NCBI GenBank assembly: GCA_003963305.1
Contig: RXJR01000036.1
Location: 62,001-126,000, forward strand
Direction of reading: 5' to 3'
Source of the DNA: Candidatus Melainabacteria bacterium
GTDB taxonomy: Bacteria > Cyanobacteriota > Vampirovibrionia > Obscuribacterales > Obscuribacteraceae
DNA: 64,000 nt
Shown: one piece after another, positions 8,785 through 17,543 of the stretch
Numbering within the stretch: the first letter of the stretch is position 1
How the letters are laid out: each line of letters begins with the position of its first letter
The notes under the pieces: generated by a model
Told to the model about the DNA's origin: nothing
Seen by the model: only the letters and a program-made list of their open reading frames with translations
Database searches by the model: none
Made by a program: the position numbers and the translations under genes

Positions 8785-10326
8785 CTACTTAGCAGTGGCA
8801 ACATCCAGAATCAAACCACGATTTAAACCCTTGAATTGAGCGTTGATTCGAATCGTGTTAACACGCGAAGAGCGCGGTCCTTCAGGCAGAGTCCAGCTCA
8901 CGCAATTTCCTTTTTTCTCTCCCAGCTCGGTTAACGAGCCGTCGTCGAAATGCTGATCCACACCGTCTGCAGAGAAGTAAACATCGGCACTCTTTAAGTC
9001 CGCTCCATTCAAAGTTATCGACTTGACAGACGCCGGATGTTCGAGATTCAACTGCACATATGGCTTACGAATCGGCATTGTAAGCAGATCATCATCGGTG
9101 TTGGGATAGACGAAGAAAATATGCTCATCGTTTTGCTTGAGTGAAATGTGCGCCGGCAACCAATCGTTGATATGAACCTTATTGACCACATCAACAGGCA
9201 TAGACTTCTGTCCCAGGCACTGCGGATAGTGCGACTCGAGAATATTGGCAGTTTGCACGGCGTGCACATAAGTGGCTTGAGGACCGGGGTGTCCGTTGGC
9301 AGGATTGATAGCCAACCACAGCGGCGGCTCTGGTCTGTCCATCCGGGGGTCCGGCGCAACGAAAGCCAGGAATGAGTCGAGCAAGTCGTACCATTTTATG
9401 CCGTTTGCTTCAAACAGCTGCTTCACTGGTGTGTAGCGCGGAACATAATAATTGCGAATCACACTGAGCATATTTCGCCCGCTCAAATTGCGGGTATCGA
9501 AGATACAAGATGGCAGAGTCACCGCAAATGATGGAATAGGAAGCGCCTGAACATACTCTCCTAATTGTTTGACGGTGTCGTGATAGACCTCCCAGTTTTT
9601 CCCTTCCAGGAGTTTCAACTCCCAATCGGAAAAATCCCAACCGTAAACCTGCCCCGACAGCTTTCTCGTGCGGCAGGCACTCCTGAGAGTCTGAAACTCA
9701 TCGCCAATATTCGGGAAAGTCGTAGCGATGAATGTTTTCACGCGCACAGGAAAGTCGTCTTCCGGCAGACGCACATTTTTGACGAGGCCCAATCCGTCCT
9801 GACTGCCCTCTTCTGCGTCGTTAGTGACATAACCCCAGATCAAAGCATCAGGTTTATAAATCGGCACGTACTGTTTAGCCCAGCGCAACTCTTTGCGAGT
9901 CGGCGCACCTGGCATTCCGGCAGCTACCACTTCAACGTCGTTGTAGCCACGGCGCTCCAGCTCGCGTTGTAACTGCCGCCACCAGATTGTATTCATGTTG
10001 GCGTAGCCTGTGCCCCAGACAAATGAATCACCCATGACCATGATGCGTTTTGACCTGGGACAGTCAATTGAGACAGGCCAACCTTCTGAACGCCAGATCG
10101 GATCCTTCTCAGTGGCCAGATTACGCGCGTGCATCTGCGCCACCATTTTGGTGTTGTCGGCACGCCAGGCACTGGAGCAAATCTTGCCTTGATCTTCGAG
10201 ACTGGTAAGCACGAACTGGTCTATCAAGACAAGCAATGCAATGACGAAAACGATCGAATAGAGCGCGTAGTTGACAGCAATTACAGGCAGAACCTGAAAC
10301 TGTTTACCGCCAATTTTAAAATTCAC
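8785..10326 (-). CDS. SGNH/GDSL-type hydrolase, paralog 3
   Basis: 513 residues, closest to paralog 1 along its whole length. TM helix (about 18-40), SGNH domain with MGDSFVWGTG (Ser101), YVTNDAEEG, NGHPGP, and the shared C-terminal module (about 385-510) with FDDGSLTELGEKKG. GTG start with GAGGAG 9 bases upstream. Only 25 bp separate it from the stop of carB on the same strand, so it may be transcribed with carB. That would tie carbamoyl phosphate production to this surface-modification set. Convergent with the secreted hydrolase gene (23 bp gap). Confidence 0.85.
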   Translation of the reverse strand: MNFKIGGKQFQVLPVIAVNYALYSIVFVIALLVLIDQFVLTSLEDQGKICSSAWRADNTKMVAQMHARNLATEKDPIWRSEGWPVSIDCPRSKRIMVMGDSFVWGTGYANMNTIWWRQLQRELERRGYNDVEVVAAGMPGAPTRKELRWAKQYVPIYKPDALIWGYVTNDAEEGSQDGLGLVKNVRLPEDDFPVRVKTFIATTFPNIGDEFQTLRSACRTRKLSGQVYGWDFSDWELKLLEGKNWEVYHDTVKQLGEYVQALPIPSFAVTLPSCIFDTRNLSGRNMLSVIRNYYVPRYTPVKQLFEANGIKWYDLLDSFLAFVAPDPRMDRPEPPLWLAINPANGHPGPQATYVHAVQTANILESHYPQCLGQKSMPVDVVNKVHINDWLPAHISLKQNDEHIFFVYPNTDDDLLTMPIRKPYVQLNLEHPASVKSITLNGADLKSADVYFSADGVDQHFDDGSLTELGEKKGNCVSWTLPEGPRSSRVNTIRINAQFKGLNRGLILDVATAK

Positions 10327-10351
10327 AACAACCCGCTCCTCGAATTATCAA

Positions 10352-13300
10352 TCATGTGGTGGCGAGATTTTTCGCCGGTGGCACGAAGCTTATTACACCC
10401 TGTGCGTGCAAATCCTGAAGACTGACCGGAGCAGCATCGTGCACCTGACCGCAGTAAATGGAGGTGCCTATCTGTCGCGCTTCCGTAAAGCTCACTGTGA
10501 CCACACGCCCCAGGTCAACACCAGCCCGACGCAGGTTATGCTCACGCTCATCCAGAGCATCTATCAAAGAAAGACTGACGATCAAATCAATCTGCTTCGC
10601 CTCGAGCTCACGCCGAATGGCAGATGCTGAAGACGTATCAATAACATCAAGACCCGGAGCAAACAAATTATTCGAGAGCACATCGCTTATATAGATTTTG
10701 ACACCGAGCGTAGAATATTGAGCGATCAAATCAGCTGTCTGAGAGAGACACTGGGCAGCAGAGGAGAAGAGAACCGATTTCGCCTCGCGGGTCTCTCGAT
10801 TAGCCCCCTTCTGAGCCTTGGCGAAGGCGCAACAAGCTTCAGGAGCAATCCCCATCACTTCACCGGTTGAACGCATCTCGGGACCAAGAGTGACGGCCGA
10901 CTGCCTGAACTTTTCAAATGGCAAAACTGGAGATTTGACGGCCACGCAAGTCGCGCGCTCTTGCCACAGATGGCTGAGCGAAACGAGCGATTCTCCCATG
11001 ATCACTCGTGTGCCGATCGAAGCCCAGGGCACGCCACTGGCTTTGGAAACAAATGGAATGGTTCGACTGGCTCGAGGATTGGCTTCAATCACATAGACTT
11101 CATCGTCTTGCACTGCAAATTGAATATTGAGGAATCCTTTTACTTCCAGTTCAGCCGCGATCGCTTTCGTAATTGCGGTCATCTGATCAACTATTCGAGC
11201 ACTGAGACTTTGTGGTGGCATGAAACATGAGCTGTCGCCTGAATGTATACCGGCTTGCTCGACATGCTCCATCACTCCTGCAATGACAGTGTCGACGCCG
11301 TCTGAGATAGCGTCGACATCGACTTCGATTGCATCGGTCAAGAATCGGTCAATGAGAACTCCGGCAGCTGCTGCAAAACCGGCGTTGAGGAACTTCTGCA
11401 ATTGCTCGGGCGTGTGCACGACCTGCATCGCTCTGCCACCAAGGACATAGCTTGGACGAATCAAAACCGGATAGCCGATCGTCGATGCAACCGAAGTCGC
11501 TTCCTCGACCGAATAAGCCACAGCGCCGGCTGGACGCTTCAGTCCGAGCTTGTTCAAAAGTCCTATAAACGCATCTCTATCTTCTGCCAGATGAATTGAC
11601 TCAACAGAGGTGCCAAGAATTTTGAAGCCGCGTGCGCTCAGGGATGAGGCTAACTTCAGAGGTGTCTGACCGCCCATCTGGATGATGATGCCCGGACCGT
11701 CTTCGCGCAGGACGATGTTAGACACATCTTCCAATGTAATGGGTTCAAAGTACAACTTGCTGGAAACGTCATAATCTGTCGACACGGTCTCAGGATTACA
11801 GTTCACCATAATTGGTGTCATGCCAATTTCCTTCAGACATAAACTCGCCTGCACGCAGCAATAGTCAAACTCGATGCCCTGTCCGATGCGATTCGGTCCG
11901 CTGCCGAGGATCATTACCTTTTGCGAGTTATGACGCGGTGCAACATCTTCACTTTCATCAGCGCCATATGAGGAGTAAAGATAGTTTGAAGTGGTCGGAA
12001 ACTCGCTCGCGCAGGTGTCAACCATTCTGTAGGCAGGATAGACATTGAGCGACTTGCGCAGCTCATAAACTGCATCTTCCGAAATATCCGAGTCGCTGCC
12101 CTCAGAGAAAATCGCCGCTATCTGAGCATCGCCAAAACCCAACTTCTTCAAAGCGACGAATTCTTCACGGGTAAGGGCAGAAAGCACATCAGAGCCGGCA
12201 GCAAGAGCGAGTCCCTTGAGCCGTCTGTCAATCTCGAATATCTCAAGCAAACCATCCAGGAACCAGCCGTCAAAAGAACTCAACTCTTTGATCTCATCAA
12301 CGGAGAGCCCGGCGTTGAACGCGCCCCAGACATCTATCAGTCTAAAACGAGACCGTTCGAGCATACGCTGCTTCCACAGATCTTTGTCGGCAGAGGCACG
12401 ACCTTTTATCTCAGCAAAACCCGTGACGCCTAACTCCAGACTGCGGAAAGCCTTTTGTATCGACTCCTGAAACGTAGAGCCTATGCCCATCGCTTCGCCG
12501 ACAGACTTCATCTGCGTGCCCAGCTTTTCACAACTTCCAGAAAACTTTCCGAACTCGAAGCGCGGCAGTTTTGTGACAACATAATCGAGAACCGGTTCGA
12601 AGCAGGCCGAGACGTCACCAACAATGTCGTTGCGAATTTCATCAAGTGTCAGACCCACAGCTAACTTAGCCGCCACCTTGGCGATCGGATAACCGGTGGC
12701 TTTGCTTGCCAGGGCCGATGAACGAGAAACACGTGGATTCATTTCAATCACGACAAACTGACCGTTGATCGGATTGATGGCAAACTGAATGTTGGAACCG
12801 CCGCAGTCTATTCCGACAGCACTGATGATCTTTTTAGAAGCGTCCCTCAAAATTTGAAACTCTGGGTCAGAGAGCGTTTGCACCGGAGCTACCGTGATTG
12901 AATCTCCGGTGTGTATGCCCATCGGGTCAACGTTCTCTATCGAGCAGACGACAATGAAATTGTCCGCCTTATCGCGAACTACTTCAAACTCCAGTTCTTT
13001 CCAGCCGATGATACTTTCCTCGAGCAACACCTTACCGACTGGACTGGCTTGCAAGCCATCGGCGCAGACTCTGAGAAGTTCATCGTAGTCATGTGCGGTG
13101 CCGCTGCCACTGCCACCAAGTGTGAAGGCTGGTCTGACGATGACAGGGAAACCAATTTCTTGCGCGATTTCCTGGATCGAATCAAGCGACTGAATCACTG
13201 CCGATTTCGGCAGAGGCATACCGATCTCAATCATTTTCGCCTTGAACAACTCTCTGTCTTCGGCCACCTCGATGGCTTTCAAGGAAGCGCCAATCAGCTC

Positions 13301-13639
13301 GACGCCCAATTCCTGCAAACAACCAGAGTTAGCCAACTCAACAGCTACGTTAAGAGCAGTCTGCCCGCCCACTGTAGGCAGGAGCGCATCCGGACGTTCG
13401 ATTTCGATAATTTCTCTGACAACATCGGCTGTGAGTGGCTCAATGTAAGTCTTAGTGGCTCGACCAGGATCAGTCATGATCGTGGCTGGGTTCGAGTTGA
13501 CCAGCACAACCTCGTACCCTTCGTCTTTCAAAGCCTTGCAGGCTTGAGTTCCTGAATAATCAAATTCACACGCCTGACCAATTCTGATAGGTCCAGCTCC
13601 AAGAACTAAGACTTTGCTAATGTCGGATCTTTTTGGCAT
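10352..13639 (-). CDS. carB: Carbamoyl phosphate synthase, large subunit
   Basis: 1095 residues, slightly longer than usual (about 1070). It makes carbamoyl phosphate from bicarbonate, ammonia (from the CarA glutaminase) and two ATP, for arginine and pyrimidine synthesis. Two homologous ATP-grasp halves are visible: the first begins [18 protein letters not shown] and has [13 protein letters not shown] and [18 protein letters not shown]; the second begins [17 protein letters not shown] and has [13 protein letters not shown] and [18 protein letters not shown]. The C-terminal part is the methylglyoxal-synthase-like allosteric domain. ATG start; a TATAAT-like -10 lies 53 bases upstream. carA is not in the window. 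The nearby carbamoyltransferase is a plausible extra consumer of the product. Confidence 0.97.
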   Translation of the reverse strand: MPKRSDISKVLVLGAGPIRIGQACEFDYSGTQACKALKDEGYEVVLVNSNPATIMTDPGRATKTYIEPLTADVVREIIEIERPDALLPTVGGQTALNVAVELANSGCLQELGVELIGASLKAIEVAEDRELFKAKMIEIGMPLPKSAVIQSLDSIQEIAQEIGFPVIVRPAFTLGGSGSGTAHDYDELLRVCADGLQASPVGKVLLEESIIGWKELEFEVVRDKADNFIVVCSIENVDPMGIHTGDSITVAPVQTLSDPEFQILRDASKKIISAVGIDCGGSNIQFAINPINGQFVVIEMNPRVSRSSALASKATGYPIAKVAAKLAVGLTLDEIRNDIVGDVSACFEPVLDYVVTKLPRFEFGKFSGSCEKLGTQMKSVGEAMGIGSTFQESIQKAFRSLELGVTGFAEIKGRASADKDLWKQRMLERSRFRLIDVWGAFNAGLSVDEIKELSSFDGWFLDGLLEIFEIDRRLKGLALAAGSDVLSALTREEFVALKKLGFGDAQIAAIFSEGSDSDISEDAVYELRKSLNVYPAYRMVDTCASEFPTTSNYLYSSYGADESEDVAPRHNSQKVMILGSGPNRIGQGIEFDYCCVQASLCLKEIGMTPIMVNCNPETVSTDYDVSSKLYFEPITLEDVSNIVLREDGPGIIIQMGGQTPLKLASSLSARGFKILGTSVESIHLAEDRDAFIGLLNKLGLKRPAGAVAYSVEEATSVASTIGYPVLIRPSYVLGGRAMQVVHTPEQLQKFLNAGFAAAAGVLIDRFLTDAIEVDVDAISDGVDTVIAGVMEHVEQAGIHSGDSSCFMPPQSLSARIVDQMTAITKAIAAELEVKGFLNIQFAVQDDEVYVIEANPRASRTIPFVSKASGVPWASIGTRVIMGESLVSLSHLWQERATCVAVKSPVLPFEKFRQSAVTLGPEMRSTGEVMGIAPEACCAFAKAQKGANRETREAKSVLFSSAAQCLSQTADLIAQYSTLGVKIYISDVLSNNLFAPGLDVIDTSSASAIRRELEAKQIDLIVSLSLIDALDEREHNLRRAGVDLGRVVTVSFTEARQIGTSIYCGQVHDAAPVSLQDLHAQGVISFVPPAKNLATT

Positions 13640-14085
13640 TTGGTACCGCGGGGAAACCTTGTCTGGATAAGCCTTTTGCTATTAGCAGGGCATTATACCG
13701 AAGAGGCAAAGAGGAAAGGTTAGTGAGACCTAAGTCAGCACTTGCAATCCTCCAAAATTTCTCAATTTAGCTTAGACAGGACTTAAGAAAGTCATCGATC
13801 AGAAAAAACAAACGTGGTTTGCTAGCCAAATCATATTGATTAGACACTCCAACGAGCTCATTTCGATGCCGATGCTCTCTCCTTTGATGATAGAGAGTTA
13901 AATAGGTCTGGTGAAGATACTTTTTCAATCTAGCAATTGCTTAAGAATGAAATGACGAGCAAAACCAGGCGAGCCCGAACGGTAAAAGGTTGAGTATCTG
14001 CGAACCTGAGCAATTACAGCTAAGATAGAAACAGGAAACCGTTCGTAAACAGTGTCAGACATCCAGACGATCGGAAGTCGATCGA
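13640..14085. other. Intergenic stretch between divergent carB and a secreted-protein gene
   Basis: About 446 bases. On the minus strand a TATAAT-like -10 for carB occurs at 13692-13697. I see no convincing gene, repeat or RNA in the rest, which is A/T-richer than its surroundings. Confidence 0.4.
13692..13697 (-). promoter_or_regulatory. Possible -10 element of carB
   Basis: A perfect TATAAT on the minus strand, 53 bases upstream of the carB ATG. No good TTGACA-like -35 was found at 16-18 bases, so this rests on the -10 alone. Confidence 0.3.
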
Positions 14086-14856
14086 TTGAAAACACCAAGC
14101 CTACGTCTGCTGTTGATTGCTCTGACTGTTTTGACCTGCACATCCGGGGTGAACAGTTGGGCTCTTCCCGCTCCCGGGGTAAAACAAACAGCTCCTCAGA
14201 ATACGGCAAAAATGAATGCGTTGCAGCTCAAACAGAGCCATTACTTTTTTGGCGATGTTGAAACAATCGCCAGTAAAACTGCTATCCGCATGGAAGACAC
14301 AGGATCATGGAAATTTGTTCTGGTGGCCAGAGCCCCTGACTGGAAAGTAACTGTCTATCGAAACGACGACAAAATTTACTACACATGCCCTCTGGAAACT
14401 TTCTTAGACGGAGGAATGGTCTCGCAGTTTCTGGTCGGTCGTAAGGGCGAATTTATAAACGGCGGCAGCAATGAAACCTTGAGCACAACCGTCGCCGGCG
14501 TTCATGTTAAACGCTGCAGAGGCTCGATTGCTCTTTGCGAATACCTGCCTGCCGAAAAGCTGGTCGCACCGCAGGTAGTGCGAATCTTGTATGAGACTTT
14601 TCGAATGCCTACAAACGGCGGAGTAACTTTGCGCTTCATGCAAATCAAGCAGGGTACTGACTGGATGACCGGTTTGAAGGACTCCGGCTTGCAGAAAATG
14701 CTCTCCACACAAAGTGCAAAAATGGTCTCAGTGCCAGTGAGCATATTTGATCCACCGACCGGTTACAAACGGTCCAAGTCATTGCGCGAAGTTTTAATCA
14801 GCAAGGAATCAAGAGATTCCAGCACGGACGCAAAAGACCTTTTCGAAATCAAGTAA
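14086..14856 (+). CDS. Secreted protein of unknown function
   Basis: 256 residues beginning with a signal peptide (about 1-25, hydrophobic LRLLLIALTVLTCTSGV, possible cleavage after SWA). The mature part is rich in beta-type segments (WKFVLVARAPDWKVTVYRND, KIYYTCPLETF) and has a moderately charged tail. TTG start; no strong Shine-Dalgarno. No catalytic motif or family is recognised. It stands alone, convergent with the MFS gene (39 bp gap) and divergent from carB. Confidence 0.75.
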   Translation: MKTPSLRLLLIALTVLTCTSGVNSWALPAPGVKQTAPQNTAKMNALQLKQSHYFFGDVETIASKTAIRMEDTGSWKFVLVARAPDWKVTVYRNDDKIYYTCPLETFLDGGMVSQFLVGRKGEFINGGSNETLSTTVAGVHVKRCRGSIALCEYLPAEKLVAPQVVRILYETFRMPTNGGVTLRFMQIKQGTDWMTGLKDSGLQKMLSTQSAKMVSVPVSIFDPPTGYKRSKSLREVLISKESRDSSTDAKDLFEIK

Positions 14857-14895
14857 TCGCCCACCGGCAAGTAGAGCAGATTCCAGACGAGTGGT

Positions 14896-16167
14896 TTACA
14901 CCTGCGGGTTGGTTTTGGGTGCCGACAAACGCTCGGCGCGAACCGAAAGAAGATAGACGATTCCGGAACATAAACAAACCACGCCGCATACGGCAACAGT
15001 CAAAGGTGCTCCCCAGCGACTGGCGCACATCCCGACGAAATAACTTCCGAAAGGCGCAATTCCGAGCATCACCATCATGTAAATGCTCATCACGCGCCCC
15101 CGCAATCGATCAGACACAGCTAGCTGGAAAAGAGAATGCCCACCGCTCATCTGAGTAGTCATAAACAAACCAATCATCGATGCCAGCATCAAAGAAATCC
15201 ACAAATTACGCGAGAAACAAAATGCAATCAGGGAGATACTGAAACCAACACTGGCAAAACCAACAGCATACTTGAGGAATGGACCACTGCCACGATGAGC
15301 CAGATTGAGCGCGGCCAGAAATGCGCCTACACCTGCCACCGCACGCAGTGCGCCCAGAGTTTTCACGTCTCCGCCAAGAATTTCAGAAGCGAACAGGGGC
15401 AAGAGTACAGTGAATTGAAGACCAAACAAACTCAAGACAATAGCCAGAAGAAGCACTCGCCGCACAGAAAACTCTTGCCAGACGAATTTGAGCGCCTCAG
15501 AGACGTGCTGACTGTCGGCGTGGCTGACCTTCTCGCGCTTCTGCACCTTTAAAAGCGCTATGGCAACGATAGCAGCCAGGAAACTAATGGCATTTAGAAC
15601 AAAACAAACACCTTCACCTGCCGCAGCAACAATCACGCCACCTAGCGCCGGGCCGACCGTGCGCGCTGCCTGAAAGAGGGATGAATTCAAACTGATGGCG
15701 TTAACCAGATCCTCCCTCTCCACCAGATCTACAAGCAATGCCTGCCGCGATGGCACTTCAAAAGCGCTGCAAGTGCCCACCCAGGCAGCCAGGCAGATCG
15801 CATGCCAGAGCTGCACTTGATTTGTCAGCGTCAAGTAAGCCAGCACCACGGCTTGCAGCATTGCCAGAATCTGCGTGCATAGGAGCATCTTTTTGCGGTC
15901 ACACTTGTCTGCCAGCGACCCACCCAGAAGTCCAAATAGCAACATCGGCAAGAGATTCGCACTTTCCACCTGTGCCAGCGCCACCGGAGAATGGGTGAGG
16001 CGATAGACAAGCCAGCTCAGTGCAACCCCTTGCATCCAGGTCCCAGACAGAGAAATCATCTGCCCGAGAAAGTAAATACGAAAATTGCGGTGCTTGAGCG
16101 AACGAAAAGTCTGGTCCAGTTCTTTCTTTAAGTTGCGTGACGGTCGTTCTGTTTGCATCTCTTTCAA
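14896..16167 (-). CDS. MFS transporter, DHA3/EntS-like exporter
   Basis: 423 residues with about 11-12 TM helices. The opening LKHRNFRIYFLGQMISLSG, then WMQGVALSWLVYRLT, and the loop GGSLADKCDRKKML (the MFS loop 2-3 motif) are typical of the MFS_3 exporter group, which pumps out siderophores, macrolides and other small molecules. SRQALLVDLVEREDL and RGRVMSIYMMVMLG agree with this. TTG start, with an in-frame ATG at codon 4 as alternative. Six bases after the stop of the YkgJ-like gene, so the two form an operon. The substrate cannot be told. Confidence 0.9.
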   Translation of the reverse strand: MKEMQTERPSRNLKKELDQTFRSLKHRNFRIYFLGQMISLSGTWMQGVALSWLVYRLTHSPVALAQVESANLLPMLLFGLLGGSLADKCDRKKMLLCTQILAMLQAVVLAYLTLTNQVQLWHAICLAAWVGTCSAFEVPSRQALLVDLVEREDLVNAISLNSSLFQAARTVGPALGGVIVAAAGEGVCFVLNAISFLAAIVAIALLKVQKREKVSHADSQHVSEALKFVWQEFSVRRVLLLAIVLSLFGLQFTVLLPLFASEILGGDVKTLGALRAVAGVGAFLAALNLAHRGSGPFLKYAVGFASVGFSISLIAFCFSRNLWISLMLASMIGLFMTTQMSGGHSLFQLAVSDRLRGRVMSIYMMVMLGIAPFGSYFVGMCASRWGAPLTVAVCGVVCLCSGIVYLLSVRAERLSAPKTNPQV

Positions 16168-16173
16168 CTGGTA

Positions 16174-17385
16174 CTACACAGATAATGACAAGATTCTTTC
16201 CACCCGAGCCGGGCTCTGCAAAAGCACCTCGAGAATTGCATGTGCTTCTCGCGACAGACTGGCTACAGTCAATCGTCGCTCAAGCATCCTTATCTGCTCC
16301 AGTTGCCACTGAAAGTCCGAGGTATCAACGGCAGAGATGTTTGCCATCTTCAAATGAATTCGAACCAGCGCGACAAGCACAATCAGGTGGTGGTAGCCGG
16401 ATAGAAGACTCAGTCCACCAAAGCCTGGACCAAAATAGAGCTTAGAAAATAGTCTGCAGTAGACAAAGCGCGTCAAAAGTTGTTCGAACTGTTCGTAGTC
16501 GGTCGCTCTGTAACGACGATCATTTATAGCTTTAAAAGAAACAAGCTCCGCTGCTGCACCATCGCGGTGGAAGCGCATAGATAGCGATGGTGCCGGCTGG
16601 GCAAGCAGATCCATAAACTGCCCGTGATCAAACTCTGCAACGCCCTCATCGTAGGGATCAGCGACAAAATACATTTCATAGAGTAGTTTGAGCAAAATCT
16701 GATCGATCAGTATCGGGCGCACTTTAGTCAAATGCGCGTTATCGAGATCCACCGGTTTCGAAATTTTGCCGACAATGAATCGACTTTGAGCGAGCAAGAC
16801 TTCTCGAGTCAGAGTTTTGCCAGGGCAAATATTCTCAAGCAGCACTTTGTCGATCGATAGAAACTCGACCCAACGCATTGAAACTCCGTCTACAAGCTGA
16901 ATTTGACTCCAATCTGGCTGATTGGGAAACAGCTGCGTAAAAAGCGACAACTGTTGTTGCAGAAATTCCTTTTGCAAAGTCAACGGAGACCCGCTATTGA
17001 GGAGCACTCCCGTGCTCGCGAAACTGACAGAAGCAAAAGTGCCTGAGGGCGTATTAGTAAATGTATAAGGGAAAAGACGGCACATTGCTGGTTTGCTTTC
17101 AATGCCAAAGTTTTTGTGCAACCTGCAACGAATATCAGCATCTAAGTACTGGCAGCTGCCGTCAGACTTTTTCTCAAGCGCATGAGTAAACGCCTTCATC
17201 TTATCGACTGAATTGGGCAAGTGGCGAAAGTTCGGCTTATCCGAATCACCGGCTAAGGCGGTGATTCGCTCCACATCGGCATCAGTGGCAGGTACCGGCC
17301 AGTGAAAACAACAATTACCGCACCCGGTACAATCGAAATTGATTCCCTCGGGAATATAAAGAACGGTTTCAAACAGGCTGTTCAC
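16174..17385 (-). CDS. YkgJ-family CxxCxxCC cluster protein
   Basis: 403 residues. The N-terminal third holds the family's cysteine pattern: FDCTGCGNCCFHWPV near residue 20, then CQYLD, CRLH and KPAMCRLFPY by about residue 115. These Cys groups are thought to bind an Fe-S cluster or zinc; related proteins include FliB-type flagellin N-methylases. The remaining 280 residues, with no recognised motif, are much longer than the minimal YkgJ domain. GTG start. It precedes the MFS gene in an operon and is divergent from the caspase gene, with a strong palindrome (17429-17445) between. Function unknown. Confidence 0.82.
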   Translation of the reverse strand: MNSLFETVLYIPEGINFDCTGCGNCCFHWPVPATDADVERITALAGDSDKPNFRHLPNSVDKMKAFTHALEKKSDGSCQYLDADIRCRLHKNFGIESKPAMCRLFPYTFTNTPSGTFASVSFASTGVLLNSGSPLTLQKEFLQQQLSLFTQLFPNQPDWSQIQLVDGVSMRWVEFLSIDKVLLENICPGKTLTREVLLAQSRFIVGKISKPVDLDNAHLTKVRPILIDQILLKLLYEMYFVADPYDEGVAEFDHGQFMDLLAQPAPSLSMRFHRDGAAAELVSFKAINDRRYRATDYEQFEQLLTRFVYCRLFSKLYFGPGFGGLSLLSGYHHLIVLVALVRIHLKMANISAVDTSDFQWQLEQIRMLERRLTVASLSREAHAILEVLLQSPARVERILSLSV

Positions 17386-17428
17386 AGCGCACTCGTGAGG
17401 GTTTTATCAGTTAATCATAGCCCGGGAA

Positions 17429-17445
17429 GAGACGAAATTCGTCTC
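17429..17445. promoter_or_regulatory. Perfect palindrome between divergent YkgJ-like and caspase genes
   Basis: GAGACGAAATTCGTCTC: two perfect 8-base arms around one central base. It is 44 bases from the YkgJ-like start and 98 from the caspase start, as expected for an operator acting on either or both genes. The regulator is not known. Confidence 0.5.
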
Positions 17446-17543
17446 AATCTATTAAACTGAAGCCTAATTTCAAATAACCGCAAGTTACATTCAAGCGTGC
17501 CATAAGTTGTGCACGCAATCTGAGATCCAGGAGGTGGGGTTTA

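Noticed and set aside
12911-13555. 214-codon plus-strand frame opposite carB
   Set aside because: Lies wholly inside carB, which is certain, and has no protein-like features.
13925-14209. 94-codon minus-strand frame upstream of the secreted-protein gene
   Set aside because: Weak composition, no Shine-Dalgarno, and it overlaps the start of the plus-strand gene.
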